A model generated the notes under the pieces. That model worked only from the letters and a program-made list of their open reading frames with translations, did not search any database and was not told where the DNA came from. Made by a program: the position numbers and the translations under genes. This document shows, piece after piece, positions 21,228 to 31,041 of a stretch of 33,066 bases of DNA. The stretch is from assembly GCA_902568425.1 (NCBI GenBank), contig CACFQM010000004.1:17501-50566 (forward strand). Direction: 5' to 3'. The stretch's first letter is position 1, and the number at the start of each line of letters is the position of its first letter. The DNA comes from an uncultured Pelagibacteraceae bacterium (GTDB taxonomy: Bacteria; Pseudomonadota; Alphaproteobacteria; Pelagibacterales; Pelagibacteraceae).

Positions 21228-21341
21228 TTATTTGACCTTCTTCTTATATTTATTTTTATACTCTTTTCTTTTTTTTAAATTTGATTTCAAAGCGAATTCT
21301 TTTTTATAAAGAGATATCTCCTTTTTTAAAATGACTTTCAT
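21228..21341 (-). CDS. Candidate 37-aa lysine-rich small ORF (absent from ORF track)
   Basis: Manual translation: [37 protein letters not shown]; packed 5 nt both sides between two same-strand ORFs. Confidence 0.45.
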   Translation of the reverse strand: MKVILKKEISLYKKEFALKSNLKKRKEYKNKYKKKVK

Positions 21342-21346
21342 TTAAA

Positions 21347-21538
21347 CTAATTTTTGTTTGGGTTTGTTAAATCTTCTAGTGTAATTGTCTTTTCAATATC
21401 ATGCATTTTTTCGGGCTCATTTTTTTCTTCTTTAACTCCCTTTTTGGCACGCCTTTGTTCTAAACGAGCTTTTCTTTTGGCCTCTTTTTTCATGGCCTTT
21501 TCGCCTCTGATAGATTTGTAAGTGTAATGTATACCCAT
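21347..21538 (-). CDS. Small highly charged protein of unknown function
   Basis: 63 aa ORF in a dcd-proximal cluster; charged, probably partly helical/disordered; no recognised domain. Confidence 0.55.
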   Translation of the reverse strand: MGIHYTYKSIRGEKAMKKEAKRKARLEQRRAKKGVKEEKNEPEKMHDIEKTITLEDLTNPNKN

Positions 21539-21647
21539 TTTTGCACCATATTTTCATTATCTTTTTACTTTGTAGGCTGAAATTATGCAAGCACTACTAT
21601 ATTTAGCTGTAGATATCCTTTGATAAAATGTAAGTATCAAATAATTT

Positions 21648-21720
21648 GCCCATATAGCTCAGTTGGTAGAGCACTTCCATGGTAAGGAAGAGGTCGCAAG
21701 TTCAATTCTTGCTGTGGGCA
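21648..21720 (+). tRNA. tRNA-Thr(GGT), CCA not encoded
   Basis: GCCCATATAGCTCAGTTGGTAGAGCACTTCCATGGTAAGGAAGAGGTCGCAAGTTCAATTCTTGCTGTGGGCA; cloverleaf with GGT anticodon. Confidence 0.96.
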
Positions 21721-21763
21721 CCGTTTAAAATATTTATTCTATATATAGCTGCCATCTCTCAAA

Positions 21764-23209
21764 TTATTTAAAAGTTTTTTTTAAGTCTTCATTTATCATT
21801 TTAAATGAGCTTTCCCAGTTATCAATTTGCTTTGATCTGTACAAATTAACATTATCATACCATTTAGTAGATTTTTTATCTAAAAACCATCTCCAATCGC
21901 TCACAAATGGAAGGGGTATCCATGTTTTTTTTCCTAGTGTTCCAGACAAGTGAGCTAGTGCTGTATCAGCAGTTATTACTAAATCAAGTTGTTTAATTAT
22001 TTGGATACTATCTATAAACGCATTTTCCGATTTATCGATATTTTTAAAAAAGATTATATTCTTAAATTTATCTATTTTTTTGTTATCAATTTCTTTTTGT
22101 AAAACAAAAAAAGTAAAATTAAATGATGAAGCTAGATTTAAAAAATAATCAAAAGGTATGTTTTTTTTAATTAAAGAGGTATTTGAATTTATGCCAATTT
22201 TAGTTCCTTTATACTTTTTTAATAAATCAGTCCATTTTTTTTCTAAATTGTCATTTTTTTGAAAAAAATTTACAGTAGGAACAAAAAGATCATTTTTATT
22301 ATAAAAAATTCTTGGGATACTAAGTAAATGAATATGATAATCATGCTCTGGAATTGGATTAATATCAGATATTAAATTAAATATTTTTTTATCAAAAAAG
22401 TGAAAAAACTTTTTACTTTTAAGAATAATTGTTATTTCAACTTTGTATTTATTTTTTATTTTATATAAATATCTGGTAAATTGTATCAAATCACCAATTC
22501 CTTGTTCTGAAATTACTAACAATTTTTTATCATCAAGACATTCCCCACCCCAAATTTTACTTTTAAGATTAAGCTTTTCATAATTTATATAATCTTGAAA
22601 TGATTTACTTTTTTTTCTCCATTCATATTCTTCAAAACCTTGTTCGAAATTCTCCATCATTAATAACTGCGTTCCATAATTTACATGAACATCAGGATTA
22701 TTATCTTTAATCTTTATTGATTTTTTGTATGATTCTATGGCTTCTTTAAAATTTCCAGTTTGTTTGTAAGTATTTGCTAAATTATTATATGCTAAAAAAT
22801 TTCTTGGACTATTTTTTAAACTATTCTTATATGCACTAATTGCTAAATCTAATTTATTAATTGAAAAATAAATATTTCCAATATTATACATCGAAAAATT
22901 ATTTCTAGGTTCAATCCCATAAGATTCTTTATATAACTTAATTGCTTTTTCAAAAATTCTTTGATCATGATAAAACTTTGCATAGTTATATAAAAGTAAA
23001 GGATCCTTAGGTTTAATTTTTAAACTTTTTTCGAAGACATTTTTTGCCAATTTATATTCTTTTAATTGCGAAAGTAATGGACCATAATTTTGCAAAACTG
23101 AATAGTTATTTGGATTCGATTTTAAAATATGCTCATAAATTTCTTTAGCTTTATTCCAGTTTCCTTTGCTATGGTGCAAAAGCGCACTTTTAAAATAATC
23201 TACGTTCAT
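21764..23209 (-). CDS. TPR-repeat protein with C-terminal glycosyltransferase-like domain
   Basis: Serial TPR units (e.g. NPNNYSVLQNYGPLLSQLKEYKLAKNVFEKSLKIKPKDP) and C-terminal DLVITADTALAHLSGTLGKKTWIPLPFVSDWRWFLDKKSTKWYDNVNLYR. Confidence 0.88.
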   Translation of the reverse strand: MNVDYFKSALLHHSKGNWNKAKEIYEHILKSNPNNYSVLQNYGPLLSQLKEYKLAKNVFEKSLKIKPKDPLLLYNYAKFYHDQRIFEKAIKLYKESYGIEPRNNFSMYNIGNIYFSINKLDLAISAYKNSLKNSPRNFLAYNNLANTYKQTGNFKEAIESYKKSIKIKDNNPDVHVNYGTQLLMMENFEQGFEEYEWRKKSKSFQDYINYEKLNLKSKIWGGECLDDKKLLVISEQGIGDLIQFTRYLYKIKNKYKVEITIILKSKKFFHFFDKKIFNLISDINPIPEHDYHIHLLSIPRIFYNKNDLFVPTVNFFQKNDNLEKKWTDLLKKYKGTKIGINSNTSLIKKNIPFDYFLNLASSFNFTFFVLQKEIDNKKIDKFKNIIFFKNIDKSENAFIDSIQIIKQLDLVITADTALAHLSGTLGKKTWIPLPFVSDWRWFLDKKSTKWYDNVNLYRSKQIDNWESSFKMINEDLKKTFK

Positions 23210-23211
23210 AA

Positions 23212-23367
23212 TTATTTCTTTTTTAATTTTATTAAAACCAAGTTTAATAAAGATAGCATAACAGTAACGGTGATATCAAGAAATGGACTTGCTTCTGGAT
23301 ATCCGTAGTTCCATAAAATTACTAAAACTAGCCATGCCAACCAAATAGTTATTTTAAAATTTTTCAT
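23212..23367 (-). CDS. Candidate 51-aa small membrane protein (absent from ORF track)
   Basis: Manual translation: MKNFKITIWLAWLVLVILWNYGYPEASPFLDITVTVMLSLLNLVLIKLKKK*; two hydrophobic segments; start directly abuts the stop codon of the upstream VTT gene. Confidence 0.7.
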   Translation of the reverse strand: MKNFKITIWLAWLVLVILWNYGYPEASPFLDITVTVMLSLLNLVLIKLKKK

Positions 23368-24096
23368 TTAGTTTTTTTTAAAAAAAAATTTTTTAATTAC
23401 AAGTCCAACTAAAAGCATCAAAATAAAACCTAAAATTGGTAAGTAAATATCTGGAGATAAAACTATATTTACTAAACTTAATTTTTCATTTGTCTCAATA
23501 TATTTTTCTATCCCTGCTCCTAGAGCAACACTTATGAACATTGTTGGCCAACTACCTATAAATGTTCCCAGGAAATAATTTTTTATGGAAATATTAAATA
23601 AAACAGGTAATACATTTTGTATTGCATAAGGAATTCCACCGCCACCACCAAGTCTAAATAATGTAAAATATAAAAATTCATTTTTTTGAAAGGCAAGTTT
23701 AAGACTTGAAAATTTTGGCTCTAATTTTTCTTTTATTAAATCTGTAAAAAAGAGTTTTGCCAATAGATATAGTAAAGTTGTTCCAATTGAAGCAGATACA
23801 ACAGCGATTAAAATTCCATACCACTTTCCAAAAACAAACCCAGAAAATAACAAAATTGGTGATGCAAATCCCAAAAGTAAATACCAAACTATTGAAAATA
23901 AAAAAAATACTATAGTAAGAAATAGAAAGTTATTATTCTTGTAATCAATAATAATCTCTTTGTTTGACTTAATAAACTCATAGCTTGTCAAATCTCTAAC
24001 ATCAATAAGAGAGAATAAATAATATAGACCAAGAAATAGAATTAGTAGATAAAATACTCCAATTATAAGTTTTAGATTTCTAGAACTTAAATTCAT
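23368..24096 (-). CDS. TVP38/TMEM64 (VTT domain) family membrane protein
   Basis: LLGFASPILLFSGFVFGKWYGILIAVVSASIGTTLLYLLAKLFF...FRLGGGGGIPYAIQNVLPVLFNISIKNYFLGTFIGSWP. Confidence 0.82.
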   Translation of the reverse strand: MNLSSRNLKLIIGVFYLLILFLGLYYLFSLIDVRDLTSYEFIKSNKEIIIDYKNNNFLFLTIVFFLFSIVWYLLLGFASPILLFSGFVFGKWYGILIAVVSASIGTTLLYLLAKLFFTDLIKEKLEPKFSSLKLAFQKNEFLYFTLFRLGGGGGIPYAIQNVLPVLFNISIKNYFLGTFIGSWPTMFISVALGAGIEKYIETNEKLSLVNIVLSPDIYLPILGFILMLLVGLVIKKFFFKKN

Positions 24097-24173
24097 AAAT
24101 AATTTTTAACTGTACTTATACAGTCTTATTACCTATAAATATCAAAAAATTTAATAGGAACCAAAGAAATCTT

Positions 24174-24308
24174 ATGAAAAGAACCTATCAACCAAGTAAG
24201 CTGGTAAGAAAAAGAAGGCATGGCTTTAGATCAAGAATGGCTACAAAGGCAGGCAGAAAACTTTTAGCTAGGCGTAGAGCTAAGGGTCGAAAAAAACTTT
24301 CTACTTAA
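24174..24308 (+). CDS. rpmH: 50S ribosomal protein L34 (absent from ORF track)
   Basis: Manual translation [44 protein letters not shown]; upstream of rnpA. Confidence 0.98.
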   Translation: MKRTYQPSKLVRKRRHGFRSRMATKAGRKLLARRRAKGRKKLST

Positions 24309-24313
24309 AGATA

Positions 24314-24676
24314 ATGACAAAGCTCGAAAGTTTAAAAAAAAATTCCCATTTCCAAAGAGTCTTAAGAAATAGAGTTATAAATAACGAATGCTTTACTATA
24401 TATCGTTCAAAAAATTTTTTAGATAAAAAAAATAAGGGTAAAAAACTTTACGTAAGTTTTGTCATGAGAAAAAAAATTGGAAATGCGGTTAAAAGAAATA
24501 GAATTAAAAGGAAGTTAAGATCTATTGTACAAAAGTTGTTGATGATGAACAGTACAATTAATTTAGATTATATATATGTAATTTTTGGAAAGGATAAAGC
24601 CTATAAAGAGTATAATAATTCACTATATGAAAAAATGAAAAAAAGTTTTAAAAGGATGCAAAGTTTAAAAGTATGA
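24314..24676 (+). CDS. rnpA: Ribonuclease P protein component
   Basis: FVMRKKIGNAVKRNRIKRKLR motif; between rpmH and yidD. Confidence 0.95.
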   Translation: MTKLESLKKNSHFQRVLRNRVINNECFTIYRSKNFLDKKNKGKKLYVSFVMRKKIGNAVKRNRIKRKLRSIVQKLLMMNSTINLDYIYVIFGKDKAYKEYNNSLYEKMKKSFKRMQSLKV

Positions 24677-24930
24677 AATTAATAAGTTTAACTTTAATAT
24701 TTTTTATTAAAATTTATAAATATTTAATATCGCCTCTAATTGGACAAAATTGTAGATTTCTTCCCACCTGTTCGGAGTATGCTGAAGAGTCATTAAAAAC
24801 TCATGGTCTAATAAAAGGTTTATCCTTAACTTTTAAAAGAATATCGAAATGTCACCCTATAAAATTATTGGGAGGAAGCTCAGGATTAGATTTTGTACCG
24901 AAAAAGAAAAATGTAGGAAAGAAAATTTAA
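24673..24930 (+). CDS. yidD: Membrane protein insertion efficiency factor YidD
   Basis: YKYLISPLIGQNCRFLPTCSEYAEESLKTHGLIKG...RISKCHP. Confidence 0.96.
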   Translation: MKLISLTLIFFIKIYKYLISPLIGQNCRFLPTCSEYAEESLKTHGLIKGLSLTFKRISKCHPIKLLGGSSGLDFVPKKKNVGKKI

Positions 24931-26631
24931 ATGGATCTTAGAAACGTAGTTTTTGCTATAGCTTTATCATTCGCTGTTCTATTTGGTTGGTCAGTAATTT
25001 TTGAAACACCTCAAATTGAAGAGCAAAAAAAATTGGAACAAACTCAGGGTTCAGAAAAGACTGACAATAAAAATACTGATGCACCTTCACCAAATGTTAA
25101 TATAGAAAAGGAAAAAGTTTTAAACATATCTAGGGATGATGCGATTAAATCTGTAAAAAGAGTAAATTTTGAAAATGAGAATGTTAAAGGTTCTATCTCA
25201 CTAAAAGGATTTTTGATAGATGACATTCTTTTTAAAAAATATAACACAGAAGTCAATTCAAATGAAAAAGTAAAATATTTAAATCCTTCTGAAACAAATG
25301 ATGGGTACTTTGTTGAAACTGGCTGGGCAGCAAGCAATACAACTAATACACCTCTTCCAACAAAAAATTCGATATGGAAAGTAGTTGGCAATAATGAACT
25401 TTCAGTAGGCAATCCAGTTATAGCTGAGTGGAATAATAAATCAGGTTTGATTTTTAGAAAGAAAATAGAATTAGATGAAAAGTTTTTATTTAAAGTAACG
25501 CAAGAAGTTCAAAATAATTCAAGTCAAAGAGTAGAGCTTTATCCGTACGCGCAGATAACGAGAAACCAAGATCCAGATGTTGTAGACTTTTATATTTTAC
25601 ACGAGGGGTTTATTGGAGTTTTTGATGAGGACTTACAAGAGGAAGGGTATGATGATATTAAAGAAAAGAAAAAAGAGTACTCCGCTGGAGAAGGTTGGTT
25701 GGGTATCACAGATAAATATTGGTTAACCGCATTAGTACCTGAAAAAAATCAACCATTTAAAGGTGAGTTTACTTACAAAAATGGTTTCAAAGCAAATTAC
25801 ATTCAAAATAAACCTGTCGTTGTTCAGCCTTCAGGCTCAGGAATATCCGAGTCAAAAGTATTTATAGCAGCAAAAGAAGTTAAAGTAATAGATGGTTATG
25901 CTGAAACAGAAGGTATTAACAAATTTGATTTAACAATTGATTGGGGTTGGTTCTACTTTTTCACTAAACCACTATTTTTTATAATGAATTATTTATTTGA
26001 ACTTACAAAAAACTTTGGAATAGCAATTGTTTTAGTAACTGCAGCTGTAAGATTGTTATTTTTCCCACTTGCAAATTACTCATTTAGATCAATGGCAAAA
26101 ATGAAGATATTACAACCCGAGTTGTTAAGATTAAAAGAATTACACAAAGAGGATAAAGTTAAACTTCAGCAAGAAATGATGGCGCTTTACAAAAGAGAGA
26201 AAGTAAACCCACTTTCTGGATGTCTTCCAATTTTAATTCAGATACCTTTCTTTTTTGCAATATATAAAATGCTTTTCATTTCACTGGAAATGAGACATCA
26301 ACCATTTTTTGGTTGGATTAAAGATTTATCAGCACAGGATCCAACTTCTATTTTTAACTTTTTTGGTTTGATACCTTGGGATCCACCATCTTTTCTAATT
26401 ATTGGAGCATGGCCTATAATGATGGGAGCGACGATGTACTTACAGCAGAAACTTAACCCTACTCCTCCAGATCCTATACAAGCAAAAATTTTTATGTTTT
26501 TTCCGTTATTTTTAACAATAATTTTAGCACCATTTCCTTCAGGTCTTGTTGTTTATTGGACAATTAACAACATACTAACAATTGCTCAACAATGGGTGAT
26601 TTACAGATCAACAACTGTCAAAACGAAATAA
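24931..26631 (+). CDS. yidC: Membrane protein insertase YidC
   Basis: N-terminal TM and periplasmic domain; NFGIAIVLVTAAVRLLFFPLANYSFRSMAKMKILQPE...GCLPILIQIPFFFAIYKML. Confidence 0.97.
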   Translation: MDLRNVVFAIALSFAVLFGWSVIFETPQIEEQKKLEQTQGSEKTDNKNTDAPSPNVNIEKEKVLNISRDDAIKSVKRVNFENENVKGSISLKGFLIDDILFKKYNTEVNSNEKVKYLNPSETNDGYFVETGWAASNTTNTPLPTKNSIWKVVGNNELSVGNPVIAEWNNKSGLIFRKKIELDEKFLFKVTQEVQNNSSQRVELYPYAQITRNQDPDVVDFYILHEGFIGVFDEDLQEEGYDDIKEKKKEYSAGEGWLGITDKYWLTALVPEKNQPFKGEFTYKNGFKANYIQNKPVVVQPSGSGISESKVFIAAKEVKVIDGYAETEGINKFDLTIDWGWFYFFTKPLFFIMNYLFELTKNFGIAIVLVTAAVRLLFFPLANYSFRSMAKMKILQPELLRLKELHKEDKVKLQQEMMALYKREKVNPLSGCLPILIQIPFFFAIYKMLFISLEMRHQPFFGWIKDLSAQDPTSIFNFFGLIPWDPPSFLIIGAWPIMMGATMYLQQKLNPTPPDPIQAKIFMFFPLFLTIILAPFPSGLVVYWTINNILTIAQQWVIYRSTTVKTK

Positions 26632-27501
26632 ATGTCCGAAGAAAATAATTTAGAAGAAATAAAAAAGTTTTGGCCAAAAGATGCTCCAGATGTGACGAAT
26701 GTTCCAAAATACGTGAAAAAATATAAAAAAGATTTAATAGTAATAAAATATGGTGGCAATGTTTTAATTGATAGAAATATTTTTAATAATTTTATTCAAG
26801 ACATAAGCATATTAAATAAACTAGGTCTTTCAATTGTAGTTGTACATGGTGGAGGTCCAAGAATAGAAAGGGAATTAAAAAAAGGAAATATTCAAAGTAA
26901 ATTTATAAATGGTCTAAGAGTAACAGATAAAGATGTCATTAATATTGTAGAAAAAGTTCTTATAGATTTTAATAAAGATATCGTAAGCTCATTAAACAAA
27001 AAAGGGTCTAAAGCAATTTCGGTAAATACAAAAATAAATAATATTATAAATGTAATTCCTGATAAACCTGAGTTAGGTTTTGTGGGAGTACCACAAGAAA
27101 TAAATATTGAAGTAATAAGAAATATAATTAGTCAAAATCAAATACCAATTGTTGCACCATTAGGTTTAGATAAAAATAATCAAACTTACAATATTAATGG
27201 GGATACTGCGGCGAGTGCTATAGCTAAAAAATTGAAATCTAGAAGACTTTTATTAATGACAAATGTTGAGGGTGTTTATGATGATAGAAAAACTTTAATT
27301 TCAGAAATAAAACCTTACGATATGGAAAATTTAGTTAATTTAAAGATTGTCCAGGGTGGAATGTTACCTAAAATAAAAAATTGTATTGAGGCTGTTGAGA
27401 ATGGGGTTAGAGGTGTTGTTATTCTTGATGGTAGAAAACCAAGAGCTATATTGAAAGAAATTTTCTCAGATCAAGGTGCTGGTACTTTAATTAGAAAATG
27501 A
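26632..27501 (+). CDS. argB: Acetylglutamate kinase
   Basis: VIKYGGNVL, VVVHGGGPRI, NGLRVTD, INGDTAASAIAKKLKS, QGGMLPKI motifs. Confidence 0.96.
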   Translation: MSEENNLEEIKKFWPKDAPDVTNVPKYVKKYKKDLIVIKYGGNVLIDRNIFNNFIQDISILNKLGLSIVVVHGGGPRIERELKKGNIQSKFINGLRVTDKDVINIVEKVLIDFNKDIVSSLNKKGSKAISVNTKINNIINVIPDKPELGFVGVPQEINIEVIRNIISQNQIPIVAPLGLDKNNQTYNINGDTAASAIAKKLKSRRLLLMTNVEGVYDDRKTLISEIKPYDMENLVNLKIVQGGMLPKIKNCIEAVENGVRGVVILDGRKPRAILKEIFSDQGAGTLIRK

Positions 27502-28169
27502 AAGATCTTTTAAATATAAAGTATTGGCTATTTGACTTAGATAATACGCTTTATTCCGGTGATACAAAAGTTTTCGATCAAGTTGATAAACGAATGTCTA
27601 AATACATTTCAAATAAATTAAAAGTAAGCATTGAGGAAGCTAGAAAAATACAAAAAAATTATTTCCATGAATATAATACGACTTTAAATGGTATGATCAA
27701 AAATCATGAGATAGATGCGCAAGAGTTTCTAGATTTTGTTCACGATATTGATTTAGAATTTCTCAAAAATGATAAGGGTTTAGAAATAGAGCTCAGTAGA
27801 ATAAAAGATAAAAAAATAATATTTACCAACGGCTCCCGTGCTCATGCCGAGAATGTTACTAAAAGAATTGGGATTAATAGGCTTTTTGATGGAATTTTTG
27901 ATATTGTAGACTCAGATTTTATCCCTAAACCTGCTATCGAAACTTACAAAAGATTAATTGATAAATACAAAATTGAGCCACAATATTGTATATTTATAGA
28001 GGATATTGCAAGAAATTTGAAGCCAGCACATGAATTAGGTATGAAAACTGTTTGGATTAAAAATGATGAACCTTGGGCTGCAAAATATTCAAATGAAAAT
28101 TTTATAGATTATAAAACAGCTAATTTAACAACTTTCTTAAAGGAAATAAATGAACTTAGAAAAAATTGA
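27498..28169 (+). CDS. HAD-superfamily hydrolase, pyrimidine 5'-nucleotidase-like
   Basis: [12 protein letters not shown] (motif I), [14 protein letters not shown] (motif II), [22 protein letters not shown] (motif IV). Confidence 0.88.
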   Translation: MKDLLNIKYWLFDLDNTLYSGDTKVFDQVDKRMSKYISNKLKVSIEEARKIQKNYFHEYNTTLNGMIKNHEIDAQEFLDFVHDIDLEFLKNDKGLEIELSRIKDKKIIFTNGSRAHAENVTKRIGINRLFDGIFDIVDSDFIPKPAIETYKRLIDKYKIEPQYCIFIEDIARNLKPAHELGMKTVWIKNDEPWAAKYSNENFIDYKTANLTTFLKEINELRKN

Positions 28170-28974
28170 AAAAACTATAAACGAAGCTTTTGAAAAAAAA
28201 GATAAAATTGATAGTTCAGATAAAACGCTAAATGATTTGGTGCGTGAAACTATTGACTTGTTAGATAACGGTAAAATCAGAGTTGCAGAAAAAAAAGGTG
28301 ACAAATGGGAAGTCAATCAATGGATTAAAAAAGCTATACTTTTAAGTTTTCGGGTGAATAAAATGAAAGCATCTAAAGGTCCTTACTCTACTTGGTACGA
28401 TAAAGTTGATGGAAAAACACAAGGATGGAGTGAAGAGCAAGTTAAGAAAGCTGGATTTAGATATGTTCCCAATGGCGTAATTAGAAAAGGAGCTCACATA
28501 GCAAAGAATGTTGTTTTAATGCCTTCGTTTATAAATGTTGGGGCGTACGTAGACGAAGGAACAATGATAGATACATGGGCATCAGTTGGGTCATGTGCTC
28601 AGGTTGGAAAAAATTGTCATATTTCTGGTGGTGCTGGTATTGGTGGTGTCTTAGAACCGATGCAAGCAAATCCAACTATTGTAGAGGACAATTGTTTTTT
28701 AGGAGCAAGAGCAGAAATAGCGGAAGGTGTAATTGTTGAGAAAGGGTCGGTGCTGTCTATGGGTGTTTATATTGGTGCATCAACAAGAATAATTGATCGT
28801 GCAACTGGCAAAATTCATTATGGTAAAGTACCTGCCTATTCTGTTGTTGTTCCAGGCTCAATGCCAAGTACAAATAATCCTAAAGGACCATCGCTATATT
28901 GTGTGGTAATTGTAAAAAAAGTAGATGAGAAAACTAGAAGTAAAACTTCTATTAACGATTTGTTAAGAGATTAA
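28150..28974 (+). CDS. dapD: 2,3,4,5-tetrahydropyridine-2,6-dicarboxylate N-succinyltransferase
   Basis: [47 protein letters not shown] left-handed beta-helix hexapeptides. Confidence 0.97.
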   Translation: MNLEKIEKTINEAFEKKDKIDSSDKTLNDLVRETIDLLDNGKIRVAEKKGDKWEVNQWIKKAILLSFRVNKMKASKGPYSTWYDKVDGKTQGWSEEQVKKAGFRYVPNGVIRKGAHIAKNVVLMPSFINVGAYVDEGTMIDTWASVGSCAQVGKNCHISGGAGIGGVLEPMQANPTIVEDNCFLGARAEIAEGVIVEKGSVLSMGVYIGASTRIIDRATGKIHYGKVPAYSVVVPGSMPSTNNPKGPSLYCVVIVKKVDEKTRSKTSINDLLRD

Positions 28975-28978
28975 AATC

Positions 28979-30118
28979 ATGCAAATAAGTGAATTAAAGT
29001 TAGCAAAAGATTTGATTCGCAAACCTAGTATTACACCTAAAGATGCTGGAGCTATAAATTTATTAGCTAAAAATTTAAGATCTATAGGTTTTAATTGTAA
29101 AATTATTAATTTTAAAAATATAAAAAACCTTTATGCAAAACTTGGAAAATCCTCTCCAAATTTTTGCTATGCAGGACATACAGATGTGGTTCCTCCAGGA
29201 AATATTAAAAACTGGACCACTAATCCATTTAAACCAATTGTAAGAAATAACAAATTAATTGGACGAGGTGCTAATGATATGAAAGCATCAATTGCATGTT
29301 TTGTAGCTGCAGTAAGTAGATTTAAAAATGAAAATAAAAATTTTAAAGGATCAATAAGTTTACTTATTACAGGAGATGAGGAAGGAATAGCGGTGAATGG
29401 AACAAAAAGAGTTATAAAATATTTAAAAAGAAAAAGAGAAAAAATTAATTTTTGTATAGTAGGCGAACCAACTAATCCAAATAAACTTGGTGAAATGATA
29501 AAAATTGGAAGAAGAGGAAGTTTGACAGGTAGACTTACTATAATAGGTTCGCAGGGCCATGTTGCTTATCCACACAGAGCCAATAATCCCTCAAGTACTT
29601 TAATTAAAATTTTAAAAAAAATTAAGGATTTAAAACTTGATAAAGGAACAAAAAACTTTCAACCTTCTAATCTCGAGGTAACAAAAATTAATATTGATAA
29701 TCACGCAGATAATGTTATTCCAGGATCAGCCGAGGCTGTTTTTAATATCAGATTTAATGATAAACACTCATCCAGTTCCCTAAAAAATAAACTTAATAAA
29801 ATATTTAAATCATTTACGAGAGCTAATAAATCTAGATTCAAAATAACTTACGAAGTTTCAGGCGAAGCATTTTTAACTAAACCAAATAAAACTACTTATA
29901 TGGTTCAGAATATCGTTAAAAAAGTCACTGGTCTTAAACCAAAACTATCTACCTCAGGCGGTACATCTGATGCAAGATTTATAAAAAATATTGCACCTTG
30001 TCTAGAATTTGGCTTGGTAGGTAAGACAATGCACAAAATAGATGAGAGTGTGTCTGTTTCTGATTTAAAAAAATTAACTAAAATATATGAAAATATTTTG
30101 ATAAGTTATTTTAAGTGA
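28979..30118 (+). CDS. dapE: Succinyl-diaminopimelate desuccinylase
   Basis: FCYAGHTDVVPPG, GRGANDMKASIACF, TGDEEG, VGEPT; follows dapD. Confidence 0.96.
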   Translation: MQISELKLAKDLIRKPSITPKDAGAINLLAKNLRSIGFNCKIINFKNIKNLYAKLGKSSPNFCYAGHTDVVPPGNIKNWTTNPFKPIVRNNKLIGRGANDMKASIACFVAAVSRFKNENKNFKGSISLLITGDEEGIAVNGTKRVIKYLKRKREKINFCIVGEPTNPNKLGEMIKIGRRGSLTGRLTIIGSQGHVAYPHRANNPSSTLIKILKKIKDLKLDKGTKNFQPSNLEVTKINIDNHADNVIPGSAEAVFNIRFNDKHSSSSLKNKLNKIFKSFTRANKSRFKITYEVSGEAFLTKPNKTTYMVQNIVKKVTGLKPKLSTSGGTSDARFIKNIAPCLEFGLVGKTMHKIDESVSVSDLKKLTKIYENILISYFK

Positions 30119-31035
30119 AGACAGGAATTATTACTACAGAGACTTATTTAAATCACAACACCGGTCAAGGTCATCCTGAAAGAGCAGATCGTGTTTCTGT
30201 TGTTATTGAAAACTTAAAAAAGAACAAAAAATTGATTTGGAAAAAACCATTAAAGTTTGATGCTAAATATTTAAAAATTGCTCATAAATCTGATTATATT
30301 GATGAAGTAGAAAATTCTTTTCCAAAGAAGGGACTACATTTTTTAGATGGTGATACAATTGTGTCTCCAGGTAGTAAACAAGCTTCGTCAGATGCAGTTG
30401 CATCAATAATAACTGCTATTGATAGTGTACAAAATAAAGAGTTTAAAAATGTTTTCTGCCCTGTAAGACCACCCGGGCATCATGCAGAAAAAGATAAAGC
30501 AATGGGATTTTGTATATACAATAACGTGGCAGTTGGAGCTCATTATCTTATAGAAAAATATAAGTTTAACAAAATTGCTATAATAGATTTCGATGTTCAT
30601 CATGGAAATGGCACGCAAAATATTTTTTATGATAATGAAAAAGTTTTATATATTTCAACCCATCAATACCCCTTCTATCCTGGAACGGGTGCAAATAATG
30701 AAAAAGGTAAACATAGTAATATTTTAAATATTCCATTACCAGCTGGAACAAACTCTGAGGAATACATGAATGCATATGAACATGTTTTAAAAAAACTTAA
30801 GGAATTTAAACCAGAATTTTTATTATTTTCTGCAGGATTTGATGCACACCAAGACGATCCTCTTGCTCAATTTAAATTAAAGTCAAAAGATTTTTACGAT
30901 ATTACAAAAAGAACATTAAAAGTTATTAATAAAAGTATTAATAATAAAGTTGTTTCAATTTTAGAGGGTGGTTATGATTTAAATGCCCTTAAAGAGAGTT
31001 CTGAGTACCACCTAAAAGCTTTGTTAGAAAACTAA
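30115..31035 (+). CDS. Histone deacetylase-like / acetylpolyamine aminohydrolase family protein (GTG start)
   Basis: NHNTGQGHPERADR, VRPPGHHAEKDKAMGFCIYNNVAVGA, IIDFDVHHGNGTQ, FSAGFDAHQDDPLAQ. Confidence 0.93.
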   Translation: MKTGIITTETYLNHNTGQGHPERADRVSVVIENLKKNKKLIWKKPLKFDAKYLKIAHKSDYIDEVENSFPKKGLHFLDGDTIVSPGSKQASSDAVASIITAIDSVQNKEFKNVFCPVRPPGHHAEKDKAMGFCIYNNVAVGAHYLIEKYKFNKIAIIDFDVHHGNGTQNIFYDNEKVLYISTHQYPFYPGTGANNEKGKHSNILNIPLPAGTNSEEYMNAYEHVLKKLKEFKPEFLLFSAGFDAHQDDPLAQFKLKSKDFYDITKRTLKVINKSINNKVVSILEGGYDLNALKESSEYHLKALLEN

Positions 31036-31041
31036 AAGTTA

